Shown here in pieces: positions 6,770 to 13,478 of a DNA stretch of 13,478 bases. Source of the stretch: Ruminococcus sp. GTDB lineage: Bacteria; Bacillota_A; Clostridia; Oscillospirales; Ruminococcaceae. The translations under genes and the position numbers were made by a program. Below the pieces are notes generated by a model, which saw nothing but the letters and a program-made list of their open reading frames with translations, made no database searches and was not told the origin of the DNA. Numbering within the stretch: position 1 is the stretch's first letter; each line of letters starts with the position of its first letter. The DNA is taken from assembly GCA_017418765.1 (NCBI GenBank), contig JAFOMV010000095.1, forward strand, positions 1-13,478. Reading direction: 5' to 3'.

Positions 6770-7987
6770 TTATTTTAAGACTGATTCATGCATTGTAAAA
6801 TGCTTGGGTATGCCATTTTCCGTAATGAGGTCAATGTCGCCCTGAATAAGAGGAAGAAAGTATTTAAGGGCAAAATCACGGATATTGTTGCCTGCTGAGC
6901 TGATATATTTTTTAGGCAGCTTTTTTTCGTTGTTTGCTATCTCATGTGCATCAGCAGTCTCTATGACAATAGTGTACGGCATATCCTCTATACGGCGGAA
7001 TACCATTACTTTACCTGTTTTGCCTTCAAGAGCACAGCGCACTCCTGCCGCACCTATCGCCTCAGCTTCGTCAATATCAGTCTTTGAACCAAGATGAGAA
7101 GAACATCTCTGCATAACATTGAGTTCTATTGAACGAACCTTGCAGCCTATTTCCGAGCGGACTGCATTTTCGAGATATTTGCCTATGCCTGAAAGATACT
7201 TATGGCCGAAATTATCGACAAGACCTGACTGTACACCTTCAGGAACTTCTATGCCCTCGGATACAGCAACAATAACTGCCTTGTGCTTTGACATTTCCTG
7301 TCTTACATCTGCAAAGAAGCTCTCCAACGAGAATTCAGCTTCAGGAACATACACAAGATGCGGAGCAGTCTCTCCCATAGCATGGAGCACCGCACTTGAA
7401 GCTGTGAGCCAGCCTGCATGACGTCCCATTATCTCAACTATGGTTACAGACGGCTTGCTGTAAACTATGCTGTCACGTGTTATCTCATGCATAGTTGTAG
7501 CTACATATTTTGCAGCCGATCCAAAACCGGGAGTATGATCGGTTATACACAGGTCATTGTCGATAGTCTTAGGTATGCCTATGACCTTGATATCAACACC
7601 TGTTTCCGCAAAATATTCTGAAAGCTTATTTACGGTATCCATTGAGTCATTTCCGCCGATATAAAGAAACGCACCGATATTCCGCTGTTTCAGAGTTTCG
7701 GTTATCTTCTTGTATACATCTTCATCATCACGCCAGTCAGGCAGCTTATATCTGCATGACCCAAGAACGGTTGAAGGTGTCTGCTTCAGCAGTTCCATAT
7801 CATTGTTTGTAAGTATCATTGATTTCAAATCAACGAGATGGTTATCGATGATACCTTCTATGCCGTTGACAGAGCCGAATATAGCATCTATCTCAGCAAC
7901 TTTAAGTGATTCTTTAAATACGCCTACAAGAGAAGCGTTGATCGCACAGGTAGGGCCTCCTGACTGTGCTACAGCAATATTTATCAT
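6770..7987 (-). CDS. pfp: 6-phosphofructokinase, probably pyrophosphate-dependent
   Basis: Phosphorylates fructose 6-phosphate to fructose 1,6-bisphosphate, the committing step of glycolysis. A 405-residue PfkA-superfamily protein: N-terminal AQSGGPTCAINASL (7-20), phosphoryl-donor site YIGGNDS (109-115), active-site PKTIDND (139-145, D143 the catalytic base position) and MGRHAGW (187-193). Two residues point to PPi rather than ATP as donor: Asp where ATP enzymes have the second Gly of GGDGS, and Lys140 where ATP enzymes have Gly in PGTIDND. The motif reads GGND rather than the commoner GGDD. PPi-linked enzymes are reversible and frequent in cellulolytic clostridia. The start MINIAVAQ is chosen because GAAAGGGA is correctly spaced from it and homologues begin at this beta strand; an ATG 12 codons upstream is less likely. 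First gene of the operon with galE. Confidence 0.9.
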   Translation of the reverse strand: MINIAVAQSGGPTCAINASLVGVFKESLKVAEIDAIFGSVNGIEGIIDNHLVDLKSMILTNNDMELLKQTPSTVLGSCRYKLPDWRDDEDVYKKITETLKQRNIGAFLYIGGNDSMDTVNKLSEYFAETGVDIKVIGIPKTIDNDLCITDHTPGFGSAAKYVATTMHEITRDSIVYSKPSVTIVEIMGRHAGWLTASSAVLHAMGETAPHLVYVPEAEFSLESFFADVRQEMSKHKAVIVAVSEGIEVPEGVQSGLVDNFGHKYLSGIGKYLENAVRSEIGCKVRSIELNVMQRCSSHLGSKTDIDEAEAIGAAGVRCALEGKTGKVMVFRRIEDMPYTIVIETADAHEIANNEKKLPKKYISSAGNNIRDFALKYFLPLIQGDIDLITENGIPKHFTMHESVLK

Positions 7988-8162
7988 ATTCTTGTATCCC
8001 TTTCGTCTTTCCTTCAAAGGCAAGGATTAATATATGTCGTTTCGGAATCACCGCACAAAGACGCTCTGCCGCCGCAGCTGCTCATTTTACAGCTGATAGT
8101 TATCAGCAGCTATACACAGCACATCCGTTGTCTTTACATTTATGTGCTCTCCGAACGGTGAT
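7988..8162 (-). promoter_or_regulatory. Long, foldable 5' leader of pfp-galE
   Basis: If the promoter at 8169-8197 is used, the transcript begins near 8162 and carries about 175 nt before the pfp ATG. Its first bases, ATCACCG (8156-8162), can pair with CGGTGAT (8047-8053), enclosing further arms: AGCACAT (8142-8148) with ATGTGCT (8118-8124), AGCTGCT (8105-8111) with AGCAGCT (8076-8082), and a GCTGAT-AACT-ATCAGC hairpin (8092-8107) that competes with the latter. CCGTT (8154-8158) can instead pair with AACGG (8125-8129), which excludes the outer stem. No match to a riboswitch consensus I know (T-box, c-di-GMP, THF, ZTP, cobalamin). No terminator hairpin with a U-run is seen inside. A regulatory role is inferred. 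Confidence 0.45.
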
Positions 8163-8168
8163 ATTTTT

Positions 8169-8197
8169 AGTATAGCAGATATGCTCACAGATGTCAA
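8169..8197 (-). promoter_or_regulatory. SigA-type promoter for pfp-galE
   Basis: On the minus strand TTGACA (8192-8197), a 17-base spacer and TATACT (8169-8174). It is the best match upstream of pfp and lies about 180 bases from the start codon, which implies the long leader described separately. It diverges from the glycosidase promoter, with about 58 bases between the two -35 boxes. Confidence 0.72.
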
Positions 8198-8255
8198 GGG
8201 AAAGCATGAATACAGTCACGGCAGCAGTGCTTCTGTGTATTGCCTTAAAAGCAAC

Positions 8256-8285
8256 TTGACATACCTCATGCAACTATATTATAAT
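8256..8285 (+). promoter_or_regulatory. SigA-type promoter for the glycosidase gene
   Basis: TTGACA (8256-8261), an 18-base spacer and TATAAT (8280-8285). Transcription should start near 8292, about 24 nt before the ATG at 8316, with AGGAGGTG in between. This placement excludes the longer open frame that begins at 8142. Confidence 0.78.
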
Positions 8286-8315
8286 AAACATAGATATTTT
8301 CACAGGAGGTGTAAA

Positions 8316-9752
8316 ATGGCAGATATAAAAAGGATATGCCTCGGAAAAGCGCATTGTGCGGCAGATCTGGGCGACGGAAGCGAAAGAGGAGAATACGTCT
8401 CTCAGGATTACATCCTCAGCAGACTTGGCAGGCCTATGCGTGCTATAAGCCTTATGTACTGCTACTATCCGCTTGATAAGGAATGGCCTGCCCGTATCTC
8501 GGAACTTATGGGCAGAGATGGCAGGAACTCGGTATGGGATTATCCTTACGATGACTATTTCCCATACACAGGCGGCATCGGCGGTGACCGAAACAGTGCT
8601 GTCTTTCAGCAGATGAGGGATATCCGCCGCCATGGTCAGGATGTGATACTTACTCTCACTATGGATCCGCATATTTCTGATGAACATATCGCTGCTATAG
8701 GCGATGACCTTAAAAGTTTCGGAAGACTGTTTCTGCGTATCAATCACGAATGTACGGGCAACTGGTTCTCATTCAACAAACGTGCAACTTATCAGGAGGT
8801 GGCGGATTTTTACTGCCGTGCATGCCGCATCATCAAGGAGAAAGCCCCGAATGTACTGACCGTCCTCTGTGCAGGTGCTGTTGATGACCTTGAAAAAGGT
8901 GAAGTCCACATGGAAAAGGAATTCACCCAGGCTATCCGTGAAACTGATATATGGTCTGTAGACAAATACCTTGCATTGCATTGGGGCTGGCCTGTAGATA
9001 TATGCGATCACGATACTTACAGCCATGCCGCATACCCCATAAAAACAAGCTTTGAGCTGCTTAAAGCAAGCTATGACAGATTCAGTTTTCTGTGCGGCGG
9101 CGCTAAAAAGCCTATGGTGATCTCCGAGATCAACGCCGACGGTGACGTTACAGGCGCTTACGGTCAGGCAGATATGATGGAAAAATTCTATGACCTTATA
9201 AAAAACGAAAAAGCTGAATGGCTGAGCGGTGTAAGCTTCTATCAGTTCCGTGACAGAGGCAGACTTGGCCTGGAGATACAGGATCCGAATAACGAAAATG
9301 TAGGCATAGAACAGCCTGTAATGAACGTTTTCAGAAAGATAATAAACGGCCCCTGGTTCATGCCTGAGATAAGTGAAACAGGCGGTACAGAGCTTCCTGT
9401 GAAGCTGAGATGGGGAAGTTCCGAGGACGCCGATGGTATATCTGTGGATCTGCATTTTGACGGCGAACCGTGCTTCTGTGAGCTTTATTTCGAGGATGAC
9501 AGCAACCTTATGCTTGAGATAAACGGCAGATGGTTCTACAAAGCACCTGAGACAAAGTACGTGGACCTTATGCCTGCTTTCTACAATAAGAAGCTGAATG
9601 GTGCAGGCGATGTGCCGCTGAGGATATTTGCTCCCCCTGCAAGCGGCGAAAACGATATCTCCGCAGAGGACGGAGTGTACAACTATTATTACACGCTGGA
9701 AAGGCTGCCGAAGATACGCATAAGTTCAAGACCAGTGGAGTTTTGTAAATAA
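8316..9752 (+). CDS. Intracellular GH26-like / clan GH-A glycoside hydrolase
   Basis: A 478-residue protein with no signal peptide (it begins MADIKRICLG), so it should stay in the cytoplasm. Residues about 40-340 read as a TIM barrel. The pattern FLRINHECTGNWFSF (139-153) resembles the acid/base strand of GH26 mannanases, where a His-Glu pair precedes a G-x-W-x-W/F segment; E145 is the candidate acid/base. KPMVISEINADG (265-276) resembles the nucleophile strand, with E271 as candidate. SGVSFYQFRDRG (304-315) would be the last strand. Residues about 360-478 look like a separate beta-rich domain. The ATG at 8316 has an ideal AGGAGGTG and a promoter just upstream. A cytoplasmic location suggests action on imported oligosaccharides. 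Family and substrate are inferred from motifs; it may belong to an unclassified clan-A group. Confidence 0.65.
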   Translation: MADIKRICLGKAHCAADLGDGSERGEYVSQDYILSRLGRPMRAISLMYCYYPLDKEWPARISELMGRDGRNSVWDYPYDDYFPYTGGIGGDRNSAVFQQMRDIRRHGQDVILTLTMDPHISDEHIAAIGDDLKSFGRLFLRINHECTGNWFSFNKRATYQEVADFYCRACRIIKEKAPNVLTVLCAGAVDDLEKGEVHMEKEFTQAIRETDIWSVDKYLALHWGWPVDICDHDTYSHAAYPIKTSFELLKASYDRFSFLCGGAKKPMVISEINADGDVTGAYGQADMMEKFYDLIKNEKAEWLSGVSFYQFRDRGRLGLEIQDPNNENVGIEQPVMNVFRKIINGPWFMPEISETGGTELPVKLRWGSSEDADGISVDLHFDGEPCFCELYFEDDSNLMLEINGRWFYKAPETKYVDLMPAFYNKKLNGAGDVPLRIFAPPASGENDISAEDGVYNYYYTLERLPKIRISSRPVEFCK

Positions 9753-9766
9753 TCAAAAATTTACAT

Positions 9767-9805
9767 TGTAGGGGAGCCCGAGGACGGCGTTCCCTACAGA
9801 TTTTT
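9767..9805 (+). terminator. Hairpin after the glycosidase gene, terminator and possible dispersed repeat
   Basis: TGTAGGGGA (9767-9775) pairs with TTCCCTACA (9790-9798) over 9 bp with one G-T wobble. The stem can continue with GCC/GGC (9776-9778 with 9786-9788) around a bulge. GATTTTT follows, so it can terminate the glycosidase transcript 15 bases after its stop. The TGTAGGG...CCCTACA form resembles short palindromic repeats scattered through many Ruminococcaceae/clostridial genomes; that part is recollection, since only one copy is in this window. Confidence 0.6.
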
Positions 9806-9856
9806 CCGATTTCTGACAAATAAATAAAAACAATATCATCCAAGAAAGGAATAAAC

Positions 9857-10531
9857 ATGAATACATCAGTTGTAATTGTTTGTGCAGGAAATTCAACTCG
9901 TATGGGCGGTGTCAACAAGATACTGCTTCCGCTGGGCGACAGAAAGGTCATAGGCGTTACTATGCAGGCTTTCGAGAAATGCGAGAGCGTTGCGGAGATA
10001 ATCATTGTCTGCCGTGAAGCTGATATGCCTGCAATAAAGGAAGAAGCCGAAAAGGCAGGCATCACTAAGCTGAAAACCTGCGTGACAGGCGGCGCTACAC
10101 GTCAGGAAAGCGTTATCAACGGCATTAAGCAGATATCAAAGGAGACCGAGCTTATAGCTGTCCATGACGGCGCAAGACCTCTTGTAAAGCCCGAACATAT
10201 CGAAAAGGTAATAAAGGACGCTAAAGTTTTCGGAGGCGCAACTCTTGGTGTGCCCGTAAAGGATACCATCAAGACGGTGGACGACGGACTTATCACCGAT
10301 ACTCCGCCGAGAAACAAGCTTTTCATTACTCAGACTCCGCAGATATTCAAGCGCAGTCTCTACTTCGAGGGCATTGATTTTGCTCTTGAGCATGGTCTGG
10401 ATTTCACCGATGACTGTCAGCTGGTGGAGGCTATCGGCGGAAAAGTAGCAATGACTGTGGGAGATTATACCAACATCAAGATAACAACTCCCGAGGATAT
10501 TGCTGTTGCGGAAATTCTGCTGAAGCAGTGA
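9857..10531 (+). CDS. ispD: 2-C-methyl-D-erythritol 4-phosphate cytidylyltransferase
   Basis: Third enzyme of the MEP (non-mevalonate) isoprenoid pathway: couples CTP to MEP, giving CDP-methylerythritol and pyrophosphate. The 224-residue length is normal. The nucleotide-binding N-terminus [21 protein letters not shown] (6-26) supplies R15 and K21, the positions of the catalytic Arg and Lys. [10 protein letters not shown] is the conserved Asp-containing motif, FITQTPQIF is another family block, and FTDDCQLVE and [10 protein letters not shown] are the C-terminal signatures. The ATG follows AAAGGA. It stands directly upstream of ispF, 38 bases away, the common bacterial arrangement. Only a poor promoter candidate is visible upstream (CTGACA, 15 bases, TATCAT), so the source of its transcript is uncertain. 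Confidence 0.95.
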   Translation: MNTSVVIVCAGNSTRMGGVNKILLPLGDRKVIGVTMQAFEKCESVAEIIIVCREADMPAIKEEAEKAGITKLKTCVTGGATRQESVINGIKQISKETELIAVHDGARPLVKPEHIEKVIKDAKVFGGATLGVPVKDTIKTVDDGLITDTPPRNKLFITQTPQIFKRSLYFEGIDFALEHGLDFTDDCQLVEAIGGKVAMTVGDYTNIKITTPEDIAVAEILLKQ

Positions 10532-10569
10532 TCTCTGCTTTGAGAATTTTATATATAAGGAGAAAAATC

Positions 10570-11049
10570 ATGTTCAGAATAGGTCACGGATACGATGTAC
10601 ACAAGCTGGTCGAGGGCAGAAAGCTGATCCTCGGCGGAGTTGAAATTCCCCATACAGTGGGACTTCTCGGTCATTCAGATGCGGATGTCCTCGCTCATGC
10701 AATTATGGACGCTATGCTTGGCGCACTTGCGCTTGGCGATATCGGACACCTTTTCCCCGATACAGCTGATGAATTCGAGGGCGCTGACAGCATGAAGCTG
10801 ATGGCTGAGGTCGTGCGTATCTGCGCCGAGAATGGCTACAAGATAGGCAACATCGACGCAACAGTCATTGCACAGGCCCCGAAACTCGCTCCACATATAA
10901 TCACTATGCGTGAAAATATAGCAAAGGTCTGCGGCTGTGATATTTCACAGATAAGCGTCAAAGCCACAACCGAGGAGCATCTGGGCTTCACAGGTGAAAA
11001 GCTGGGAATGTCAGCCCACGCAGTAGCGCTGATGGTACGCAGCAAATAG
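10570..11049 (+). CDS. ispF: 2-C-methyl-D-erythritol 2,4-cyclodiphosphate synthase
   Basis: Fifth enzyme of the MEP pathway: cyclises CDP-methylerythritol 2-phosphate to MEcPP with release of CMP. The 159-residue length is typical of the homotrimer subunit. The zinc ligands are D9 and H11 (GYDVH) and H43 (DVLAHAIMD); GHSDADV (34-40), [10 protein letters not shown] (56-65) and the C-terminal [16 protein letters not shown] are all family signatures. The start MFRIGHGYD is set by AAGGAG eight bases upstream of the ATG; the open frame extends 14 codons further but without a ribosome site. It lies 38 bases after ispD with no terminator between them, so the two form an operon. The intermediate kinase gene ispE is not in the window. 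Confidence 0.96.
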   Translation: MFRIGHGYDVHKLVEGRKLILGGVEIPHTVGLLGHSDADVLAHAIMDAMLGALALGDIGHLFPDTADEFEGADSMKLMAEVVRICAENGYKIGNIDATVIAQAPKLAPHIITMRENIAKVCGCDISQISVKATTEEHLGFTGEKLGMSAHAVALMVRSK

Positions 11050-11050
11050 T

Positions 11051-11078
11051 AAAAAAGCTCCGTTTCATACGGAGCTTT
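11051..11078 (-). terminator. Rho-independent terminator of the diguanylate cyclase gene, shared with ispF
   Basis: A perfect 10-bp stem, AAAGCTCCGT (11054-11063) and ACGGAGCTTT (11069-11078), with the 5-base loop TTCAT. On the minus strand it ends in six T's, a strong terminator 36 bases beyond the diguanylate cyclase stop. On the plus strand it starts 4 bases after the ispF stop but has a poor T-run, so it probably serves ispF less efficiently. Confidence 0.85.
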
Positions 11079-11113
11079 CAGCTTATTATAACATTAAGTG
11101 CTGATACTTTATC

Positions 11114-13072
11114 TCAGCCTTCCTTAGTTACATCTCTGCGCTGACGCTTGTGTTCGACTTTGTACCGATACATCCTCTCGTCAGCTTTATTAATTATATC
11201 ATCTATATTTGTATCACCTGAGATTTTTCCTACGTCAGAACCGATACTTGCTGTGATATTATACGGTTTTTCGTATGTCTGCGCCATGATATCCAATATT
11301 TTATTGAATTTTTCAGTACGTGTTTCTCCTGAACTCTCATCATAATCTCCAACACCAATTATATAGAATTCATCCCCGCCTGCACGTACGAATATCTCAT
11401 TTGGACCGGTTATCGCCGAAACCGCATTGCTTATAACTTTAATGCCGAAATCGCCCTCTGTGTGTCCAAAAGTATCATTTATATACTTCAAGCCATCCAT
11501 ATCTATGACGCATACAAAGATAGCATCGTCTTTTTTTGCTGCCGCAAGCTTTTTTTCAAGCTCTAAATACATTCCACGCCTGTTAAGAGCACCTGTCATT
11601 TCATCATGCACAGATATTGACATGAGCATGAGCTTTGAACGCACCATTTCAAGCGCATTATTAACAAATCGCAGCCAATTTCTGTATACAAGGGTAAGGC
11701 GATGCGGATCATTCATCCAGCGCTGGATAACACTGTATCCAAATGCTTTGGATTCAAAATGAACAGGTGAAAAGTAATAGACCGACGGCTGTTTATCCTG
11801 ATTATCATGCAGCCTTGGTATCATAAGCTTTGTATCGAATGTTATGCTTTCCGCTTCGCTATGGAAATATAATTCCTTGTTTTTTGTATTCGCTGCAACG
11901 ATCTTCATTACCTCAGGATATCCATTCTGAATATCATTATTTGTATCAAGCCAGTCCTTTTTTAGACAGAGATAAAAATTAACAAAGGGAAGAAGAAGAT
12001 ATGTTTTCATATTTATATCCTGTATAAGGTCTTCATAGCTTTTAGAAGCAGTAAAGCTTTCAAAGATATAGCTTTCCATAAGCAAGCCTATGTCGGCATT
12101 ATTAAATACATCTTCGTCGGTATAATTGGGCGCATTGAAGTAAATATGATCGTATATAGCCTGTATTGATTTAGTATAATCAGGCTCACATCCACAGCTC
12201 ATGGCCGGAATAAATCTTCCGCATTCTCCATCCGACTCATAAGGGATAATGTCTTTATCAGGATCAATGTATCTTCTTAGATGATCCACACATTTAGAAG
12301 CAGAAAGTATATCATTCGGCTCATATGAAGACACTGTTGTTTTATTTCCTTTGCCTTCATCTGTTGAATCAAAACCGATAACTATAATATCTTCCGGAAC
12401 TCTTATGCCGTATTTCTCGAGCCTGTATATCACCCCAATGGCAAGATAGTCATTACCGCACAAAATGGCATCGGGCATAGATATTATCCCTTCGGCTATC
12501 TCCTGACCGAGAGCGCTTCCGCCATTGTACCAGAAATCGCCGTATACGATATGTTCATCTGCAACATCTATACCAAGTTTCCTTGCTTCATCGAGAAATA
12601 TCTCCATGCGGTATCTGCCTGCGTAATTATCTACAGGACCTGAAATAAAACACAGCTTTCTTTTATTATGTTTATTTACCGCATGACGGACCATCTCACG
12701 AAGTATCTCCTCATTTTCATTCTCGATCATAGGGATATCGTGAACAGGCATATCCAAAGCAACAACAGGTTTATGGCATTTGCTTTTTATATCGCCGTAT
12801 ATCTTATCAAGATGTGTCTGTCCCTTACCGTCAAGAAGATGTGCAGTATCAAGGATAACGCCATCTACCATATCATAATTTATAAGATTAAAAATGTTTT
12901 TTTCACCGAGTGCATATTCTTCTGAAGCGGATTCAAGATGACTCAGAGCACAGAAAACCAATAGATCATAATCATATTTCAGGCATTGTGCAGTAACTCC
13001 GTCTATAACACGCTTAACATGACTATATTCCGGACAAGCAGTAAACAAAGCGATCCTTTTACGATTATTCAA
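11114..13072 (-). CDS. Diguanylate cyclase with LacI-type ligand-binding sensor domain
   Basis: A 652-residue predicted soluble protein that makes cyclic di-GMP. Residues about 3-300 resemble the periplasmic-binding-protein-like effector domain of LacI regulators (RKRIALFTACPEYSH near the start, then CFISGPVDNYAGRYR, ILCGNDYLAIGV and IIVIGFDSTDEG), but the LacI DNA-binding head is absent. A central region (about 300-485) includes a GAF-like strand, SPVHFESKAFGYSVI. The GGDEF domain occupies about 488-640: DEMTGALNRRG, DMDGLKYIND and the intact active-site AGGDEF (564-569). The inhibitory RxxD I-site is replaced by GPNE (556-559). No signal peptide or membrane helix. Start: TTG at 13070-13072 with CAGGAGGGA upstream; an ATG at 13121-13123 lies between the -35 and -10 boxes and cannot be used from this promoter. 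Its neighbour is a dockerin protein, suggesting a link between sugar sensing and second-messenger output. Confidence 0.88.
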   Translation of the reverse strand: MNNRKRIALFTACPEYSHVKRVIDGVTAQCLKYDYDLLVFCALSHLESASEEYALGEKNIFNLINYDMVDGVILDTAHLLDGKGQTHLDKIYGDIKSKCHKPVVALDMPVHDIPMIENENEEILREMVRHAVNKHNKRKLCFISGPVDNYAGRYRMEIFLDEARKLGIDVADEHIVYGDFWYNGGSALGQEIAEGIISMPDAILCGNDYLAIGVIYRLEKYGIRVPEDIIVIGFDSTDEGKGNKTTVSSYEPNDILSASKCVDHLRRYIDPDKDIIPYESDGECGRFIPAMSCGCEPDYTKSIQAIYDHIYFNAPNYTDEDVFNNADIGLLMESYIFESFTASKSYEDLIQDINMKTYLLLPFVNFYLCLKKDWLDTNNDIQNGYPEVMKIVAANTKNKELYFHSEAESITFDTKLMIPRLHDNQDKQPSVYYFSPVHFESKAFGYSVIQRWMNDPHRLTLVYRNWLRFVNNALEMVRSKLMLMSISVHDEMTGALNRRGMYLELEKKLAAAKKDDAIFVCVIDMDGLKYINDTFGHTEGDFGIKVISNAVSAITGPNEIFVRAGGDEFYIIGVGDYDESSGETRTEKFNKILDIMAQTYEKPYNITASIGSDVGKISGDTNIDDIINKADERMYRYKVEHKRQRRDVTKEG

Positions 13073-13108
13073 ACATATTCCCTCCTGCTCATTACGATTT
13101 ATACGATT

Positions 13109-13137
13109 ATTATATACAGCCATGTGCCAAAATTCAA
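13109..13137 (-). promoter_or_regulatory. SigA-type promoter for the diguanylate cyclase gene
   Basis: On the minus strand TTGAAT (13132-13137), a 17-base spacer and TATAAT (13109-13114). Expected start near 13102, about 30 nt before the TTG start codon. The promoter covers the upstream in-frame ATG, which decides the start in favour of the TTG. Confidence 0.75.
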
Positions 13138-13181
13138 CCTTATATTATTAAAACGTAAGAATTTTTATTCATATTAAAGAT

Positions 13182-13219
13182 ATACCCCGAAGTGATATAT
13201 AATGATCGCTTCGGGGTAT
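13182..13219 (-). terminator. Hairpin terminator after the dockerin gene
   Basis: A perfect 11-bp stem, ATACCCCGAAG (13182-13192) and CTTCGGGGTAT (13209-13219), with a 16-base A+T-rich loop. It lies 32 bases beyond the dockerin gene stop. The T-run is better on the plus strand (ATTTTTA) than on the minus strand (ATCTTTAAT). With no rightward gene ending here, its likely job is still to stop leftward transcription before the diguanylate cyclase promoter. Confidence 0.65.
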
Positions 13220-13251
13220 TTTTACGTAACAGCTAAGCGCTGAAAAACATC

Positions 13252-13478
13252 TTACTTGTTCTGATAGCTCTCAGGGAGAGACTTGGTGAGCTTGAGCATA
13301 TATTTCTGTATAGCAAGGGCGTCCTTATTAGTAAGTCCGTTGCCGTTGCTTTCAACGTCGCCTCTGAGCTTTCCTTCCTCAGTGATATGCTTAGGATCAG
13401 AGCCCTCAGATCCGAACTTGCTTGGATTTGAGAGAGCCTGTATGATAAGAACTGCATCGGAAAGATCTACCTTTTTAT
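13252..13478 (-). CDS. C-terminal dockerin type I domain of a cellulosomal protein (partial)
   Basis: Only the last 74 codons are present; the gene continues past the right edge. The residues form a type I dockerin: the end of the first calcium-binding repeat (KKVDLSDAVLIIQALSNPSK), a linker, then the second repeat, GDVESNGNGLTNKDA followed by the helix LAIQKYMLKL, ending LPESYQNK. Asp/Asn residues alternate at calcium-ligand positions as in an EF-hand loop. Dockerins bind cohesins on a scaffoldin, so the full protein is probably a secreted plant-cell-wall-degrading enzyme or another cellulosome component; its catalytic module lies outside the window. The style of the repeats fits Ruminococcus. 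The frame is set by the TAA at 13252-13254; another open frame across the same DNA encodes nothing recognisable. Confidence 0.9.
   Translation of the reverse strand, partial: KKVDLSDAVLIIQALSNPSKFGSEGSDPKHITEEGKLRGDVESNGNGLTNKDALAIQKYMLKLTKSLPESYQNK

Noticed and set aside
7988..8162. A known riboswitch class or 6S RNA upstream of pfp
   Set aside because: I looked for T-box, c-di-GMP, THF, ZTP and cobalamin consensus elements and found none; the fold is not the long rod with a central bubble expected of 6S RNA. It is kept only as an unclassified leader.
8142..8315. Longer open frame adding 58 residues to the glycosidase N-terminus
   Set aside because: The promoter at 8256-8285 lies inside this extension, the extra residues do not look like a signal peptide or domain, and an ideal AGGAGGTG precedes the ATG at 8316.
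8769..9455. 228-codon leftward frame antisense to the glycosidase
   Set aside because: It is a mirror of the real gene: no ribosome site, no promoter, unusual composition, and fully overlapped by a gene with recognisable motifs.
9568..10065. 165-codon leftward frame spanning the glycosidase end and the ispD start
   Set aside because: It crosses a terminator hairpin and the ispD ribosome site, shows no family features and has no start signals.
13233..13457. 74-codon leftward frame in the right-edge region
   Set aside because: It is out of frame with the clear dockerin repeats that occupy the same bases.
1..13478. CRISPR arrays, insertion sequences, prophage, tRNA or rRNA genes
   Set aside because: No regularly spaced repeats, transposase or integrase motifs, tRNA-like cloverleaf or conserved rRNA segments were recognised when reading the window.

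Overview
The window looks like chromosome of an anaerobic, plant-fibre-degrading Firmicute, most likely a Ruminococcus. The strongest single clue is the partial gene at the right edge, whose product ends in a two-repeat type I dockerin, the module that docks enzymes onto a cellulosome scaffold. Other clues fit this: a PPi-type phosphofructokinase, the MEP isoprenoid genes ispD and ispF, a SpoIVFB-like protease, an ECF transporter S component, and strong A+T-rich promoters close to TTGACA-17-TATAAT. The species cannot be fixed from this window.

Layout, left to right. Positions 1-66 hold the start of a leftward gene for a secreted or membrane-anchored protein, with a near-consensus promoter. 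About 570 bases with no convincing gene follow. A rightward pair (821-3065) encodes an extended SDR and an iron-type alcohol dehydrogenase. It converges on a leftward ECF S-component gene (3243-3785), and a 95-nt long imperfect palindrome lies between them. A leftward SAM methyltransferase (3977-4639) and a leftward overlapping pair follow: a small single-pass membrane protein and an M50 site-2 protease (4716-5556). Next is a leftward sugar-phosphate operon, pfp then galE (5724-7987). Its promoter lies about 175 nt upstream of the pfp start, which leaves a long leader able to fold. A rightward gene for an intracellular GH26-like/clan-A glycosidase (8316-9752) diverges from it. Rightward ispD-ispF (9857-11049) makes MEP-pathway intermediates. 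A leftward diguanylate cyclase with a LacI-type sensor domain (11114-13072) and the dockerin protein (from 13252, leftward) close the window.

How the genes fit together. Sugar handling recurs: a PPi-dependent glycolytic step and UDP-galactose/UDP-glucose interconversion (pfp-galE), a cytoplasmic glycosidase candidate, a c-di-GMP synthase with a sugar-binding-protein-like sensor, and a cellulosomal component. The rest is housekeeping (ispDF, ECF transport, the SpoIVFB-like locus). No mobile element, CRISPR array, tRNA or rRNA was seen. I found no clear new multi-gene system. The best leads are the structured pfp leader, the palindromic operator over the ECF-gene start site, the LacI-sensor/GGDEF fusion lacking an I-site, the GH26-like enzyme without a signal peptide, and the long palindrome at 3081-3175.
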